Made by a program: the position numbers and the translations under genes. Below are positions 1-7,246 of a DNA stretch of 9,513 nucleotides, piece by piece. Each line of letters begins with the position of its first letter. Position 1 is the stretch's first letter. The notes below the pieces were generated by a model, which did no database searches, was not told the DNA's origin, and saw only the letters and a list, made by a program, of their open reading frames with translations. Origin of the DNA: Burkholderiales bacterium UBA954 (GTDB lineage Bacteria > Pseudomonadota > Gammaproteobacteria > Burkholderiales > Burkholderiaceae_A); the NCBI GenBank assembly GCA_002293155.1, contig DBCQ01000005.1, positions 67,417-76,929 on the forward strand. Direction: 5' to 3'.

Positions 1-819
1 TTTTTTGGTCAGATTATTCCGAGTAGCAATATCTCCGCATTTAGTGGCTTTAGTAAAAATTATTCGGCTGATGAGCGTCAGGGGCTGGCGACTCTAATTC
101 GGCAATCTCAGGATAGCTTTACTCGCCAACGCAATGACGATGACCGGCTCTACCTGCTTCCCACAACGGGCTGTATTCCAACGAGTATCGATCGTGCGTT
201 CGGCAAGTTAATTAAACGCGGAGGGACTTGGCTGACCGCTGATCTGAGTAATTGGGAGTCGGCCGATACCTTGTCAATTCACACCTGGCGCCGGCGAAGC
301 CGATGGAATAGAACCTGTGGCGGAATCGGTGAGTCGATTGCCTTGGGCTGGGGAGCCAGTGATGCGGCGTTAGGTTCTGTTGGTGGCATCAAAGAGGATC
401 CTGTCGGTAATGGGGCAAACCCCGGCGCATTTGACCGGGCAAGGTCTGGGGCTGTGCAGATTCCCGGCTACCTTGGTTTGAGTGCTCATCGGGAATTAAG
501 CCCAGCGCTTGCCCAGGCCCGACAGGGCGCCTCAATTCGTGTGCCGGTGCTCGTTCGCCTACCAAAAGCAAAGCTCACAGCAATCACAGCGGGCGAGAAA
601 GCACAGCATGATCCACTGAATAAATCTCTGGGCGGAGCAATTTGGTCACTAAGCGTTGCCGAGACCTCGTTTCTTCGGCCCGTGGATACCCTGAGTAACT
701 CAGCAACACGGGAATTCGGTAATCTCTTTTCGCCATTTTGGATCTCTCGGCTTGTGGGGCCTGACGCTGCTGATCGCTCTGTTGCAATGTTGCTTGCTCA
801 AGGAAAGTCTAGCCCATGA
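1..819 (+). CDS. TadG-like pilus assembly protein, C-terminal part (5' end outside window)
   Basis: The frame is open from the first base, so this is the last 272 residues of a longer protein. Two motifs resemble C-terminal regions of TadG/TadE-type pilus assembly proteins that I recall from betaproteobacterial Tad loci: a 'DTLSIHTWRRR' stretch (about residues 89-99) followed by a Cys and an 'ALGWGASDA' segment, and a terminal 'SFLRPVD...FGNLFSPFWISRL' segment, which matches the family's 'xRP...LFNPYWQxRL' pattern. Such proteins are anchored by one N-terminal membrane segment, with most of the chain periplasmic; that anchor would lie upstream of this window. A TTG at 271 could be read as a start, but uninterrupted coding sequence and family-like motifs before it argue against that. 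The stop overlaps the ATG of the next gene (ATGA, 816-819). The family assignment is from remembered motifs and is moderately sure; the exact role in the pilus is unknown. Confidence 0.72.
   Translation, partial: FFGQIIPSSNISAFSGFSKNYSADERQGLATLIRQSQDSFTRQRNDDDRLYLLPTTGCIPTSIDRAFGKLIKRGGTWLTADLSNWESADTLSIHTWRRRSRWNRTCGGIGESIALGWGASDAALGSVGGIKEDPVGNGANPGAFDRARSGAVQIPGYLGLSAHRELSPALAQARQGASIRVPVLVRLPKAKLTAITAGEKAQHDPLNKSLGGAIWSLSVAETSFLRPVDTLSNSATREFGNLFSPFWISRLVGPDAADRSVAMLLAQGKSSP
800..807 (+). promoter_or_regulatory. Shine-Dalgarno for the TadE-like gene at 816
   Basis: The purine-rich AAGGAAAG lies inside the end of the preceding gene and ends 8 bases before ATG 816. It supports that start and coupled translation across the ATGA overlap. 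Confidence 0.5.
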
Positions 820-1625
820 GTAATTCGCAATTAAAGAGGATGCCACGCGGTCAGGCGCTGATTGAGTTGGTCGTGATTCTGGGAGTATTCTGGGCACTGA
901 TCGCGGCATTGATGATCGTGGGTGTTGTTGGGGAGTCGGGTATTCGAGTAAGCCAGGCTGCCCGCTTTTCCGCCTTTGACTGTGACCTAAGACCGGGGCA
1001 CTGTCGCCAGAGCGCGGTGCAGTCTGAGTCTGTAATGCGTAGCGGAGTCTTCGGAGAAGACGCTCGAGAAGTGCTCGCTTCCGATAATGTTATTCCTCGT
1101 CGATTCGTCAGCTTAGACAATAATCAGAATGTTATTGAGTCATCGAAGTCAATATCTCTAAGTGTAGATCTGCCAAGAGTCGATGGCGCAGATAAGAATC
1201 TTCTTCAGAAGTTATCTGATGCATTTCGAAGCTTTTCTCTCAAAGCGGGTCCAACAATCTTTGGGCTTGCAAGCCCTGATCAATTAACCCGATCAACAGT
1301 GCGCGCTGTATTGTGGGAGTCCCGGCCTTCTACACACCGTGATTCCTTAATGCCTCGACTCGATATGACAAGTCGCGTGGCAATGATCAGCGATAGCTGG
1401 GCGGCAGCCGACCGAAATGATTTCTTTGGCCGGGTCAAGGCTGGCGAATCTCCGATCGCGCTGATGGATTCCGTGACTGCTGCCCTTTACATTCCGGGAA
1501 AAGATCTGCTTATGCCTGTTCTGGATCTGATTGGGCTTGAGTCTAATACCCAGGCGTTCCGTAATTCATTTCACAAGGCCGATCACGATCTGCCTTATCC
1601 CAACACTCGTGTAGTCACACCCTAA
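816..1625 (+). CDS. tadE: TadE-like pseudopilin / pilus assembly protein
   Basis: This 269-residue protein has a short basic leader (residues 1-12) ending in Gly12, then Q-A-L-I-E-L and a hydrophobic helix to about residue 39. Glu17 is therefore +5 relative to cleavage after Gly12, as in class III prepilin signals used by the Tad peptidase TadV. The following 'SQAARFSAFDCD' segment resembles the 'ASRYxAFD' stretch after the helix in TadE-like proteins of related loci. TadE and TadF proteins are pseudopilins: they are processed, stay at the inner membrane with a periplasmic C-terminal domain, and are needed for pilus assembly. Cys56 and Cys63 could form a disulphide. The start overlaps the previous stop by four bases. 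The gene is in the same frame as the next one, but a stop and then an RBS separate them, so I treat them as two genes. TadE versus TadF naming is uncertain. Confidence 0.8.
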   Translation: MSNSQLKRMPRGQALIELVVILGVFWALIAALMIVGVVGESGIRVSQAARFSAFDCDLRPGHCRQSAVQSESVMRSGVFGEDAREVLASDNVIPRRFVSLDNNQNVIESSKSISLSVDLPRVDGADKNLLQKLSDAFRSFSLKAGPTIFGLASPDQLTRSTVRAVLWESRPSTHRDSLMPRLDMTSRVAMISDSWAAADRNDFFGRVKAGESPIALMDSVTAALYIPGKDLLMPVLDLIGLESNTQAFRNSFHKADHDLPYPNTRVVTP

Positions 1626-1627
1626 GC

Positions 1628-1632
1628 AGAGG
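1628..1632 (+). promoter_or_regulatory. Ribosome binding site for the gene at 1638
   Basis: AGAGG lies 5 bases before ATG 1638 in the 12-base gap after the previous stop. It supports independent initiation rather than readthrough of the TAA at 1623-1625, which is in the same frame. Confidence 0.5.
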
Positions 1633-1637
1633 CTGAA

Positions 1638-2285
1638 ATGTTAAGTCCAATCGTAGCGGCAGGTGTGGTCACGATGATGGTGAACGGAACACCAATTGAG
1701 GCGACCTACCTTCATAGCACTCTGCCTGGTTGCGTGCAGTCTAAACAGACCGCACGCACATGGCGCTCTGAAAATCAGATTGTCGTTGAGCAGGCCATCG
1801 GCCCCTGGTGCGTGGCCGGTACCGTAATAGATCATTACTGGGTCGCCGAACAATGGGCGGCTAACGAAGGGGTATCAGCCCAGGATAACCGAGCAATCAG
1901 AGGCACGGAGGCGACGCACAAGGCTCTGCCCAAGGGTGTACAGGCAACGGGATGGCGTATTCGAATTCCGCTATCTGCTCTTCAAAAGCGGCCCACGTTG
2001 ACCAGGAGCGACTGGGGTATTGATCTGGTTGACTCATCGATCAATACACGATTCCGGTTTCGACAGTCGCCTCTTAGCCTCGAGCATCACCACCGCAAGA
2101 GTCTCACGATGAGCGGCCAGGATGACTTTCGAGCTAGTCATGTGAGTACATTCCGGGGCCGTGAAGGCGCGTTACAACATCCTGTGCTCTTAACACGCAA
2201 GCCAGATGGCGGCGTTTTATTGAGTGGTCGCACACAGAGGGGTGAGAGTTTCTCGGCGCTGATCGAGCGCGGGGTAAACCGATGA
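1638..2285 (+). CDS. Uncharacterised protein of the Tad locus, possibly exported
   Basis: I do not recognise this 215-residue protein. Residues 4-15 are hydrophobic and are followed by small residues up to about Ala22, which could be a weak signal peptide or membrane anchor. However, the N-terminus has no Lys or Arg before residue 36, so export is unsure. Cys32 and Cys58 are the only cysteines and could form a disulphide if the protein reaches the periplasm. The middle ('GVQATGWRIRIPLSALQKRP') and the C-terminal part look like mixed beta-rich globular sequence, without a catalytic motif that I can name. It sits between a TadE-like protein and a Flp-like prepilin and ends in an ATGA overlap with the latter. 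That position argues for a co-expressed accessory role in pilus biogenesis. The start is chosen from the RBS at 1628-1632 and the in-frame stop just upstream. Confidence 0.75.
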   Translation: MLSPIVAAGVVTMMVNGTPIEATYLHSTLPGCVQSKQTARTWRSENQIVVEQAIGPWCVAGTVIDHYWVAEQWAANEGVSAQDNRAIRGTEATHKALPKGVQATGWRIRIPLSALQKRPTLTRSDWGIDLVDSSINTRFRFRQSPLSLEHHHRKSLTMSGQDDFRASHVSTFRGREGALQHPVLLTRKPDGGVLLSGRTQRGESFSALIERGVNR

Positions 2286-2473
2286 CAACAGCACGATACC
2301 GAGTGATCGTCCGGTTCGTTGCGCCGAGTGGGCAGGCAGTCATTGAATATCTCATTGTGGTTTCGGCCCTGTTGGCCGTCTGGATTGTGCTTGAGCAGTC
2401 TCCGGTTAGTTTGCGGCAGATATGGGGCCTCCTTATTGCGCGGTATGGTTTTTCTTTGTCAATTCCTTGGTGA
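2282..2473 (+). CDS. Small Flp-like type IVb prepilin
   Basis: This 63-residue protein has a basic leader (Arg5, Arg7, Arg11) ending in Gly17, followed by Q-A-V-I-E-Y and about 15 hydrophobic residues. Cleavage after Gly17 would put Glu22 at +5 and Tyr23 at +6, which is the hallmark of Flp pilins. Mature length would be 46 residues, close to the small size of known Flp pilins. The C-terminal 'YGFSLSIPW' recalls a short aromatic tail that I remember from small proteins at the same place in related loci. It is probably processed by a prepilin peptidase (TadV/CpaA, not in this window). It then either polymerises as the pilus subunit or acts as a minor pilin; sequence alone cannot separate these. 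GGGGT at 2271-2275 is a likely RBS, and the start overlaps the preceding stop (ATGA). Confidence 0.75.
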   Translation: MTTARYRVIVRFVAPSGQAVIEYLIVVSALLAVWIVLEQSPVSLRQIWGLLIARYGFSLSIPW

Positions 2474-2479
2474 TTAACT

Positions 2480-3433
2480 ATGAAACAGAAGCTTCTCTTA
2501 ATTGTTCTAAATATTCTTATGGGTTTAAAGCGCATTTTCCATCGGCTTCCAGTAAGGCGAATTTCCGTGGGGGCCTGGAATATCCCATTTTCCCAGCAGA
2601 GTTGGATTTATTTAGTAAAACAGTATTGGGTAATTGCGGTGGGCATTCTTGCTGCGGTGATCGCATTCTGGGCTACGCAGCAGTATGCACGTGATCAGGT
2701 GGCAGCAGAGCGAGCCCGCGTTTTGCCAAAAGGGGGGCTGATTGAAGTCCTTGTGGCGGCTAGAGATTTGTCCCAAGGGGATAAGGTTTCTGCTGAAACA
2801 CTGGCTATACGTCGTGTCCCACGGGAGTGGTCTCTACCCAATGTGATTAATCCAGTGGACTTTGATTCGGTGAATCAAATGGCGCTTACACGACCTGTGC
2901 TCTCGGGGCATCCGCTTACCTTAGACCATATTCGGCAGGCCAAGTTGTCGACCTCTAGTCTGCAGCTTGATCCGGGCTTTCGTGCGGTCTCAATCTCTGT
3001 GGATGAGGTCTCCTCCGTGGGTGGATTAATTCAGCCGGGAGATCGGGTTGACCTATGGGGAGCGACGGTTCAGGCTCCTTCAGGCGAACTCGGGGCGATG
3101 GTGAGCCTGCCCACAGATAAACAGAACGCTGCGCGGCCGGCGCGGATGATTGCCGAGAACCTTAGGGTAATTGCAACAGGTCAACGAACCCAACGAACTG
3201 AGCCGCTTGCTCAGCAGCCGATTGGCCCAGCCTACGCCAGTATCACGCTGGCTGTCCCAGCGCATGTGGCCGCATTTGTTTTGGGTGGGCAGTTTCAGGG
3301 CCGGCTTGGCATCGCGTTGCGTGATGCAACAGAACCATCATTACCACGCCTTAAATTGTCGTCTGCAGGGGCTGCGGCGAGTGCGGGCCCCGTCGAAATT
3401 CTGATGGGTGGACTCGAGGGAGTTAATCAATGA
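2480..3433 (+). CDS. cpaB: CpaB/RcpC pilus assembly protein (SAF domain)
   Basis: CpaB/RcpC proteins are inner-membrane anchored periplasmic proteins associated with the Tad secretin. Here one clear membrane helix spans about residues 49-65. It is followed by a SAF-like domain (about 88-151: 'VLVAARDLSQGDKVSAETLAIRRVP' and 'RPVLSGHPLTLDHI') and an RcpC-type domain from about 166. That second domain contains the typical 'FRAVSISVDEVSSVGGLIQPGDRVDLW' and a later 'ASITLAVP' strand. The C-terminus is Ala/Gly-rich and low in complexity. About 48 residues precede the helix, more than the roughly 10-20 that I expect, and ATG 2480 has no convincing Shine-Dalgarno. Alternative in-frame starts are ATG 2519 and GTG 2567. 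The gene begins 6 bases after the Flp-like gene, and its stop overlaps the secretin start (ATGA). Family call is firm, start is not. Confidence 0.9.
   Translation: MKQKLLLIVLNILMGLKRIFHRLPVRRISVGAWNIPFSQQSWIYLVKQYWVIAVGILAAVIAFWATQQYARDQVAAERARVLPKGGLIEVLVAARDLSQGDKVSAETLAIRRVPREWSLPNVINPVDFDSVNQMALTRPVLSGHPLTLDHIRQAKLSTSSLQLDPGFRAVSISVDEVSSVGGLIQPGDRVDLWGATVQAPSGELGAMVSLPTDKQNAARPARMIAENLRVIATGQRTQRTEPLAQQPIGPAYASITLAVPAHVAAFVLGGQFQGRLGIALRDATEPSLPRLKLSSAGAAASAGPVEILMGGLEGVNQ
3416..3422 (+). promoter_or_regulatory. Shine-Dalgarno for the secretin gene
   Basis: GAGGGAG lies 7 bases before ATG 3430, within the last codons of cpaB. It is one of the best RBS matches in the window and fixes the secretin start at the ATGA overlap. 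Confidence 0.6.
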
Positions 3434-4773
3434 TCAAGATCAGTCTCTGGCTATTGATATTAGTGCGGGTGCTGTTTAACCCGGCCTTCGCACTTACAGA
3501 GTCCACTGCATCACTGCAGTCCGAGTTAACTATGGCAGTGGGTGAGACCCATGTCCTACCCGAAAAAGATTTGAAGCGAATTGCGGTTGGAAACGGAAAA
3601 ATTATCTCTGCTAAACGCATCGACCGAGACCAGATTCTATTGCTTGCACAGCAGCCGGGAACTACTAGCCTGCATATGTGGTTTCGAGACGGCACGGAAA
3701 AGAGGATATTTGCACGGGTTGCACCTGGAGATAATGAAGAACTTGTGAGAGATGTGAGGCGTTGGCTTGGTAAAGCCTCATCGGTTGAGGTGAAATCGAT
3801 TGGTGGCCGTGTGGTCATCGAGGGAACAGCGAAGACGGCGCAGGAAGCCAGAAAAATTCAAGAGTTGGCTCAGCGATCCCCCTTGATTGTCAATCTAGTC
3901 CAACAATCAGGAGTCGAACAAATGATCGCGATGGAGGTTCGATTTCTCGAGGTAAAGAAAAGCGCACTAGAAAATATAGGACTAAACTGGCAAAAGAGTA
4001 CTGCAGGTCCTGTGTTTGGTGTTGTTGGTGATTTTAAGACTAATCAGCACTATCGACCAGCATCATCGGGCACGCTCGACTCGAGCGGAGTACCGGGACT
4101 CGTCAGTAATTTACCTGGAACAACCACAGAATCCTCGGCGGTTGGGCGTATTGCGCCGTTTGCGATGTACTTTGGCTTGCAGGCCACATTAGCTTCCGTA
4201 ATTAACCTAATGGAGCAAAAAGGTGATGCCATTGTCTTGGCGGAGCCAATTCTATCCTGCCGAAGTGGCGGCGCAGCCAAGTTTCTCGCTGGTGGCGAGA
4301 TCCCGCTGCCTACCACTAGTGGAATAGGTACGACATCTGTTCAGTTCAAGCCTTATGGAATCAAGTTTGAAATTAACCCGACCCTCACGGAGTCGGGCAG
4401 TATTGCAGCCCGTGTGATGACAGAGTTATCGACAATTGACCCGGCAATTAAGGTCGGCGATCTACCGGCTTTTCTGTCGCGGCAAACTGAAACCGAGGTG
4501 AATCTGCAAGAGGGCGAGACCTTAGTGATTTCAGGACTTATTTCTGAGGATAAGAGCAAAACCATCGATCAACTTGCCGGGCTTGGAAGTATTCCGATTA
4601 TTGGGAAGCTCTTTCAGTCAAAAGATTTTCGCGAGCGGCGTAGTGAGATGATTGTTTTTGTTACCCCACGGTATATCTCTGCGAATAGTCCTCTGAACCA
4701 ACGCCTGACCGATCGCGCTCAGCAGCGTCTCGAGCGGGCTGAGAAGCAGATCTCGGGTGGTGATCACCAATGA
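3430..4773 (+). CDS. cpaC: Tad secretin RcpA/CpaC, outer-membrane channel
   Basis: This protein forms the outer-membrane pore through which the pilus leaves the cell. An N-terminal signal peptide (MIKISLWLLILVRVLFNPAFA) is predicted to be cut after Ala21. Residues 31-98 match the pilus-assembly N-domain ('ELTMAVGETHVLPEKDLKRIAV...QQPGTTSLHMW'), followed by a BON-like segment (about 104-158). The secretin core starts near residue 165 ('MIAMEVRFLEVKKSALENIGLNW') and includes 'LAEPILSCRSGGAAKFLAGGEIPLP' (270-294). It ends with the signature 'GLGSIPIIGKLFQSKDF...MIVFVTPRYI' (385-416). At 447 residues it is at the short end for the family. No lipobox is present, so a separate pilotin, or none, would be needed. 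The C-terminal 30 residues are charged and probably helical. Stop and next start overlap (ATGA). Confidence 0.95.
   Translation: MIKISLWLLILVRVLFNPAFALTESTASLQSELTMAVGETHVLPEKDLKRIAVGNGKIISAKRIDRDQILLLAQQPGTTSLHMWFRDGTEKRIFARVAPGDNEELVRDVRRWLGKASSVEVKSIGGRVVIEGTAKTAQEARKIQELAQRSPLIVNLVQQSGVEQMIAMEVRFLEVKKSALENIGLNWQKSTAGPVFGVVGDFKTNQHYRPASSGTLDSSGVPGLVSNLPGTTTESSAVGRIAPFAMYFGLQATLASVINLMEQKGDAIVLAEPILSCRSGGAAKFLAGGEIPLPTTSGIGTTSVQFKPYGIKFEINPTLTESGSIAARVMTELSTIDPAIKVGDLPAFLSRQTETEVNLQEGETLVISGLISEDKSKTIDQLAGLGSIPIIGKLFQSKDFRERRSEMIVFVTPRYISANSPLNQRLTDRAQQRLERAEKQISGGDHQ
4758..4769 (+). repeat. 12-base perfect palindrome at the secretin/ATPase junction
   Basis: TGGTGATCACCA is self-complementary and lies immediately before ATG 4770, overlapping the weak RBS GGGTGG at 4755-4760. 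As RNA it could form only a 4-bp stem with a GAUC loop. A regulatory role is possible but unsupported. Confidence 0.3.
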
Positions 4774-6401
4774 CGGCAGTGTCACAAGCATCCGCAGGGA
4801 TCGAGTTACCCCTATTGTGTAATACGGGCCCCAAAGGATTGGTGTTGGAGTTACTTCAAGGAGGCGCAGCACCTCAGAAACTTGTGTGTCGGGAGTTCCC
4901 GGCTCTAATCGGTCGAGATGAGTCAGCAAACGTGCCTCTGTCGGGGCTATGGGTGGGCAAGCAACACGCAGAGATTCGACTCGGTGGTGGCGGATTAATG
5001 GTGGTGGATCGTGGCACGCTATCGGGAACCCTGGTCAACGATCAGCGCATTTCGGAATATGGCCCCTTAAAGCTCGGAGACCAGATTCAGATCGGCAGCT
5101 GGACGCTTCGCGTTGATGCCTTTGAGTCGCCGATGGTGGTTGATAGTTCGGATGAGCAGGCCAAGATAGACCGAGCTGTCTTAAAACTCCGTGAATTGAT
5201 CGACTTACGCCGAAAGGATTGGCAGGGGGCCTCGGATGCGGTCGTTCGCGAAGAATGCCGTGAGCTTCTTGCGCCAATCATTGCAGACCTCCTGCCGGAT
5301 GCCAGCGCCATAGTTCGTCACGAGTTCATGGCCCGAGTTATTGCAGAATCGGTAGGTCTGGGGCCGCTCGAGTTGCTGTTTGCAGACCCTGATATCTCTG
5401 AGATTATGGTGAATCGGTTTGATCAGATTTACATCGAACGATCGGGGATCTGCCAGCCCACCGGCTTGCGCTTCTCAAGTGAGGAGAGTGTTCGATCCGT
5501 GATCGATCGCATTGTGTCGCCACTTGGACGCCGTATCGATGATGCCTCACCGATGGTCGACGCACGATTGGCGGACGGCTCTCGGGTGAATGCGGTCATA
5601 CGGCCTCTCTCAGTGAAGGGGTCCAGCCTAACCATACGACGCTTCATGGGGCGGCTACTTGGGCCACAAGATCTCGTCGCAAAGGGCTCTGCAACTCACG
5701 AGATGCTTCAATTACTGGAGCTCGCTGTTACCCATCGGTTCAATATTGTGGTCGCTGGCGGGACTGGGTCCGGGAAAACAACGCTTCTAAACCTTCTGTC
5801 GAAATGGATTCCGCAAAAGGAGCGGCTCATTACCATCGAGGATGCAGCGGAGCTAAGGCTTGATCATCCTAATCTTGTGTCGCTTGAGGTTCGCCAATCA
5901 AATTCAGAGGGGCACGGACAAGTCTCAATTCGTGATCTATTGCGCAATTCCCTGCGTATGCGGCCCGACCGCATCATCGTAGGCGAGTGCCGAGGCGGCG
6001 AGGCCCTCGACATGCTCCAGGCGATGAATACGGGACACGAAGGATCACTAACTACTATTCACGCCAATAGCCCCCGCGACGCCTTATCGCGGCTTGAGGT
6101 GATGGTTATGATGGCGGGCTTTGAACTTCCTTTGGGCGCGATTCGCGATCAGATTGCTTCTGCGGTTGATCTTGTTATTCAACAACAGCGCTGCTCGGAT
6201 GGGCACCGCCGGGTAGTTAGTATTACCGAGATAACGGGCGTCGAGTCAGGTGTGATTCAGAGTCAGGAGTTGTTCCGATGGCGTCCGGACCAGAGACACT
6301 TTTCTTCAACGGGGATCATGCCGAATTTTCTCGAGGAGATTACTCAGCGCGGCATTGCGGTTGACCCATCAATTTTTAATGCTGTTCAGGAGATGGATTG
6401 A
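4770..6401 (+). CDS. tadA: FHA-TadA/CpaF fusion, pilus assembly ATPase
   Basis: This 543-residue protein joins an N-terminal FHA domain to a complete TadA/CpaF secretion ATPase. The FHA part (about 27-117) has Gly48-Arg49, a strand-loop with His66 and the 'SGTLVN' turn (85-90). The usual loop serine of the SxxH motif is replaced by Gly63, so phosphothreonine binding may be altered. The ATPase part shows '[14 protein letters not shown]' (211-224), Walker A GGTGSGKT (330-337, Lys336), an Asp box 'ITIEDAAEL' (354-362), Walker B '[11 protein letters not shown]' (401-411, Glu406) and His-box residues His423 and His431. It is cytoplasmic, probably hexameric, and powers pilin assembly through TadB/TadC. 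The first residues MTAVSQAS look like a flexible tail. The start overlaps the secretin stop (ATGA). A typical cpaE/tadZ gene is missing upstream; the FHA domain may replace some regulatory or localising function, which is inference. Confidence 0.95.
   Translation: MTAVSQASAGIELPLLCNTGPKGLVLELLQGGAAPQKLVCREFPALIGRDESANVPLSGLWVGKQHAEIRLGGGGLMVVDRGTLSGTLVNDQRISEYGPLKLGDQIQIGSWTLRVDAFESPMVVDSSDEQAKIDRAVLKLRELIDLRRKDWQGASDAVVREECRELLAPIIADLLPDASAIVRHEFMARVIAESVGLGPLELLFADPDISEIMVNRFDQIYIERSGICQPTGLRFSSEESVRSVIDRIVSPLGRRIDDASPMVDARLADGSRVNAVIRPLSVKGSSLTIRRFMGRLLGPQDLVAKGSATHEMLQLLELAVTHRFNIVVAGGTGSGKTTLLNLLSKWIPQKERLITIEDAAELRLDHPNLVSLEVRQSNSEGHGQVSIRDLLRNSLRMRPDRIIVGECRGGEALDMLQAMNTGHEGSLTTIHANSPRDALSRLEVMVMMAGFELPLGAIRDQIASAVDLVIQQQRCSDGHRRVVSITEITGVESGVIQSQELFRWRPDQRHFSSTGIMPNFLEEITQRGIAVDPSIFNAVQEMD
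6388..6392 (+). promoter_or_regulatory. Shine-Dalgarno deciding the tadB start
   Basis: AGGAG lies 8 bases before ATG 6401 and 5 before TTG 6398. Both starts are in frame, and the ATG forms a TGATG junction with the tadA stop, so ATG 6401 is preferred. Confidence 0.6.
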
Positions 6402-7237
6402 TGAACGCATGGATACTGTTTCTTTTCTGGCTATGTGCGTTTCTCGCGCTTATACCGTTTCTTGTTCGTTTTTTCAGCAAAAGTCGAGACGCTATCGAGC
6501 AGCGGCTCATTCATCGACTTGAAGACTTTCATATTTTTGTACAGCCAAATGTTGTGCGCTGGGTGGTCGTGGCTGTCTTGATTGCAGCAGTTACTCTAAA
6601 TTTACTGGTGTTTAGATCGTTCTGGCTCTTACCATTCCTGGTCATTGGTAGCCTCGTTTGCCTTTTTGCACTCGTTCGGGTTCGACTTGAAAAGCGCTTT
6701 AGAGAAATACGCTATCAGTTACCTGGCGTCGTTGAGCTGGTGGCAACCTCCCTGCGTGCCGGCCTCTCCATTCGTTCTGCATTACTGCAAGTCTCTCAGC
6801 AATCTCCTCGGCCAATCTCTCAGGAGTTGGCGATTCTCGAGCGTATGCAGCGGATTGGAATTCCGCTTGAGCGTGCACTTGCCGAGTGGGTTAAGCGTCT
6901 ACCGATTGAAGAGGTTCAATTACTTGGCTTCACCATTCAGGTCTCCTCAGCATCTGGAGGAAACTTATCTGAATCTCTGGATCGCCTTGCGGGCGCGTGC
7001 CGTCAGAGGCTGATTCTGGAGGAAAAGGTCGATGCCCTGACTGCTCAGGGCAGGCTTCAGGCCTGGGTCATGGTGGCGTTACCCATTTTATTGGCTATCG
7101 CATTGTCTTTGATTGACTCTAATGCAATGGAGCCGCTCTGGATAACGACGACAGGACACCTTGTTCTTGGAGTAATTTTTGTTCTAGAGCTTGTCGGTCT
7201 GCTCTGGATTCGCCGTCTGATTCAAATTAAGGACTAG
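6401..7237 (+). CDS. tadB: TadB inner-membrane platform protein
   Basis: TadB and TadC are GspF/PilC-related inner-membrane proteins that form the platform on which TadA acts. This 278-residue protein has hydrophobic segments at about 3-24, 52-71, 73-92, 221-238 and 250-270. A cytoplasmic T2SF-type domain lies between (about 100-215), with 'YQLPGVVELVATSLRAGLSIRSALLQVS' and 'FTIQVSSASGGNLSESLDRLA', both typical of TadB. The length is normal to slightly short (family roughly 280-320). ATG 6401 overlaps the tadA stop by one base (TGATG) and has a good RBS; TTG 6398 would add only one residue. The tadC gene follows after 9 bases. Confidence 0.93.
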   Translation: MNAWILFLFWLCAFLALIPFLVRFFSKSRDAIEQRLIHRLEDFHIFVQPNVVRWVVVAVLIAAVTLNLLVFRSFWLLPFLVIGSLVCLFALVRVRLEKRFREIRYQLPGVVELVATSLRAGLSIRSALLQVSQQSPRPISQELAILERMQRIGIPLERALAEWVKRLPIEEVQLLGFTIQVSSASGGNLSESLDRLAGACRQRLILEEKVDALTAQGRLQAWVMVALPILLAIALSLIDSNAMEPLWITTTGHLVLGVIFVLELVGLLWIRRLIQIKD

Positions 7238-7243
7238 GAAGAG
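7236..7243 (+). promoter_or_regulatory. Ribosome binding site for tadC
   Basis: AGGAAGAG overlaps the tadB stop codon TAG (7235-7237) and ends 3 bases before ATG 7247, with the AGGA core 7 bases away. It supports the tadC start. Confidence 0.6.
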
Positions 7244-7246
7244 CAA

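Noticed and set aside
271..819. TTG 271 as the start of the first gene
   Set aside because: The frame is open from base 1 and upstream residues fit the same TadG-like protein, so this is an internal codon of a truncated gene.
1623..1640. Nonsense mutation splitting one long gene at the TAA 1623-1625
   Set aside because: Both genes share a frame, but the upstream protein has a complete TadE-like architecture and the downstream ATG has its own RBS, so two genes are more likely.
2134..2535. Minus-strand open frame of 133 codons
   Set aside because: It spans three well-packed plus-strand genes and encodes an Arg/Cys-rich sequence without recognisable motifs, so it is typical antisense shadow.
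3423..3818. Minus-strand open frame opposite the secretin
   Set aside because: It is antisense to clear secretin sequence, Ser/Thr/Arg-rich, with no domain and no RBS context.
6398..6400. TTG 6398 as the tadB start
   Set aside because: ATG 6401 directly follows, has an AGGAG at a better distance and forms a usual TGATG junction.
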